Source: Leptospira bandrabouensis
Lineage (GTDB): Bacteria; Spirochaetota; Leptospiria; Leptospirales; Leptospiraceae
DNA length: 64,000 nucleotides
Assembly: GCF_004770905.1 (NCBI RefSeq)
Contig: NZ_RQHT01000014.1
Coordinates: 1,622,001-1,686,000, forward strand
Direction: 5' to 3'
In this document: in pieces, positions 62,330-64,000 of the stretch
Numbering within the stretch: the stretch's first letter is position 1
How the letters are laid out: each line of letters starts with the position of its first letter
Notes under the pieces: generated by a model
Seen by the model: the letters and a program-made list of their open reading frames with translations, nothing else
What the model was told of the DNA's origin: nothing
Database searches by the model: none
Translations under genes and position numbers: made by a program

Positions 62330-64000
62330 ATGAAACTGGTACGTTTTTTAATTTCACGCGAAGGGTTCATATCCGTTATTTGTTATGCGGTCACCGCATT
62401 ATTTTCCTTCCTTTCTTTTGCTCCTTTAAGTCTTCCATTTTTTGTTTGGTTGGCACCCTTTGGGCTTTTTCTCATTGAAAAACGAAACCGGGGCGAATGG
62501 AAAAAATTGATCTATCATGGTTTCGGTTTTTCCATTCTATTTTATTTTGTTTCCTTCCATTGGATTTACCATATGACCACTGTATTCGGTGGGTTTGATT
62601 GGTATTTGGCAGTGCCCATTTTTATTGGTTCTGCGATTTTACTTAATTTTAAATTTCCTGTTTATCTTTTGTTATTTTCCTTTTTAGCAAAACGGGTGGG
62701 AAAATTTTTTCCTATCATTGCTTCTTTTTCGATATTATTTGCAGAATTTTTTACACCTCAAGTATTCCCTTGGTATTTTGGAAACGTTGTGGCTGAAAAT
62801 CAAATTTTAGCACAAAACGCAGAGTATGTGAGCTCATACGGGTTATCTGTATTTTTATTTTTTGTTTCTTATTATTTGTTTTCACTTAGAAAACCAAAAA
62901 CTGTTTTACGATTACTTACAAATTTTCTCACTAAACATAAAAATTTTCAAAAACAGTTTTTGTTAGGTGGTTTAAGTTTAGTTTTGGTTCTTGTTTTGTT
63001 TTTTGGAAATGGGTATTACTTATTTCAAAAATGGTCAAATGTAAAACCCATTGCGGAAAGGGATGTATTAATTGTACAACCCAATGCGCCTTTAGAATTT
63101 CGGGATGGTCGTAATCCTGCAGAAGAAATTCGTAATTTAATGACGCGAATCGATTTAATGACAGAGCGGGAATTAAAAGAAAATCCTGCAGATCTCGTCG
63201 TATTACCCGAGTCAGGTGTTCCATTTTTTACAACTCACGATTCAGAAGTGACGAGGTATAGTCGCATTTATTGGCACCAATTCGAATCTTTAATGGCTAT
63301 TATTAGTTTGCGTCATGGAACCAATGTTTTTTATAATGAGTTAGATGCAGATTTAATACCTACAGCGCCACCCGGCCGTATTTCCAGACGAGATGTTCGT
63401 ATGTATAATTCTTCGGTGATAATGAATCCGAATGGAGAAAGAAGAAATAGTTACCAAAAAGTTTTTTTACTGATCTTCGGCGAATACATGCCTTTTGAAT
63501 GGATGTATGCATTGTCTGGACAAACTGGACAGTTCGCACCAGGAACCAATCTAAATTTAATTCCTTATTATGAACCAAGAAAGACTGCATCTTCACAATC
63601 AAAAGACCTGCACTTCGAAGATACGATGGCAATGGGACCAGAAGGGGTTCGAGAATACTATTCCAAAGAAAAAGTGGAAGAAAAACAAATCGGTAGTTTT
63701 TTACCTCTGATTTGTTATGAAGTGATCATCTCTGAGTTCGTAAGAAAGTTTGAGGGAGATCCTGATTTTATTGTCAATGTCACAAACGACAAGTGGTATG
63801 GAAATTCGGTTGAGTCTTACCAACACCATACCTTAGGTAGACTGAGAGCCATTGAATTTCGCAAATGGATTGTTAGGTCCACAAATTCTGGAACTTCAGT
63901 ATTTACCGACCATCTTGGCCGCAACATTGACAATGATTTTACCCCGATTGAATCTACTGCTGTGATTCGTAAAAAAGTGCAAGTGATTCCTGGGGAAATG
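62330..64000 (+). CDS. lnt: Apolipoprotein N-acyltransferase (3' partial)
   Basis: 557 codons are open to the window end. About six membrane helices are followed by a nitrilase-like domain with Glu in LPESGVP, Lys in YQKVFLLIFGEYMP and Cys in PLICYEV, the catalytic triad of Lnt, which adds the third acyl chain to lipoprotein Cys. The motif FIVNVTNDKWYG and the RAIEFRKWIVRSTNSG end are also typical. The start is the ATG at 62330. Confidence 0.93.
   Translation, partial: MKLVRFLISREGFISVICYAVTALFSFLSFAPLSLPFFVWLAPFGLFLIEKRNRGEWKKLIYHGFGFSILFYFVSFHWIYHMTTVFGGFDWYLAVPIFIGSAILLNFKFPVYLLLFSFLAKRVGKFFPIIASFSILFAEFFTPQVFPWYFGNVVAENQILAQNAEYVSSYGLSVFLFFVSYYLFSLRKPKTVLRLLTNFLTKHKNFQKQFLLGGLSLVLVLVLFFGNGYYLFQKWSNVKPIAERDVLIVQPNAPLEFRDGRNPAEEIRNLMTRIDLMTERELKENPADLVVLPESGVPFFTTHDSEVTRYSRIYWHQFESLMAIISLRHGTNVFYNELDADLIPTAPPGRISRRDVRMYNSSVIMNPNGERRNSYQKVFLLIFGEYMPFEWMYALSGQTGQFAPGTNLNLIPYYEPRKTASSQSKDLHFEDTMAMGPEGVREYYSKEKVEEKQIGSFLPLICYEVIISEFVRKFEGDPDFIVNVTNDKWYGNSVESYQHHTLGRLRAIEFRKWIVRSTNSGTSVFTDHLGRNIDNDFTPIESTAVIRKKVQVIPGEM

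Noticed and set aside
1..64000. CRISPR arrays, tRNA or rRNA genes, insertion sequences, prophage
   Set aside because: I saw no regular repeat-spacer pattern, no cloverleaf, no transposase and no phage genes. A short or degenerate element could escape reading by eye.

Overview
The window looks like a chromosomal segment of a Leptospira species. The low-GC, AT-rich genes include many families typical of Leptospira: lipoproteins with a short hydrophobic leader and Cys, a PIN/TRAM membrane protein, a CarD regulator with a TTG start, PilZ-like and 7TM/SpoIIE signalling proteins, and a haem-A/caa3 oxidase cluster. The base composition (roughly 38-40% GC by eye) fits the saprophytic L. biflexa-like clade better than L. 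interrogans; this is inference. No rRNA, tRNA, CRISPR array, insertion sequence or prophage was seen. Genes are packed tightly, and no stretch above about 300 bases lacks a gene.

Layout. 1-2949: a P-type ATPase whose transmembrane cation residues match the animal Na,K-ATPase, fused in frame to the end of a PTS EIIA-like domain. 3091-5772: a REC/ATPase protein and a PAS-PAS-HWE histidine kinase. 5773-11264: lipoprotein, STAS, zinc-ribbon/FxLYD, integral membrane and SGNH proteins. 11267-14587: a copper module (CueR-like regulator, canonical CueR operator, His-rich secreted protein, copper chaperone, CopA). 14613-21380: AraC and ankyrin proteins, PurT, an ABC-F protein and an ABC-2 exporter. 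21413-25114: FKBP, a HepT-like protein, a PilZ-like protein and a patatin. 25118-29835: two tandem paralogous repeat lipoproteins. 29920-32205: OmpA-like, thioesterase and QueG. 32294-38557 (minus strand): a probable long transcription unit running from a membrane-anchored 1076-residue coiled-coil protein through a bacterial histone, Map, a 43-residue Cys-rich secreted peptide and a response regulator to ThiM and ThiE. 38641-45101: ferritin-like, GHKL, acyltransferase, methyltransferase, SDR, cytochrome c and STAS. 45158-46438: a citrate-synthase homologue in which all three catalytic residues are replaced. 46461-50205: a 7TM/SpoIIE phosphatase and two TPM proteins. 50251-57071: a full aa3-type oxidase locus (CtaB, CtaA, a 50-residue membrane protein, Sco, CoxB with fused cytochrome c, CoxA, CoxC, CoxD) closed by a strong terminator. 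57140-64000: SpoIIE-TPR phosphatase, methyltransferase, SPOR-like, CarD, PIN/TRAM and the first part of Lnt.

How they work together. The copper module and the oxidase locus both handle copper. Several pieces of partner-switching signalling are scattered here: two STAS proteins, two SpoIIE-type phosphatases and a GHKL ATPase-like protein. The most distinctive items are the histone plus tethered coiled-coil operon, the catalytically altered citrate-synthase homologue, and the EIIA-P-type ATPase fusion. Two genes too short for ordinary ORF cut-offs (34164-34295 and 52111-52263) were found by direct reading.
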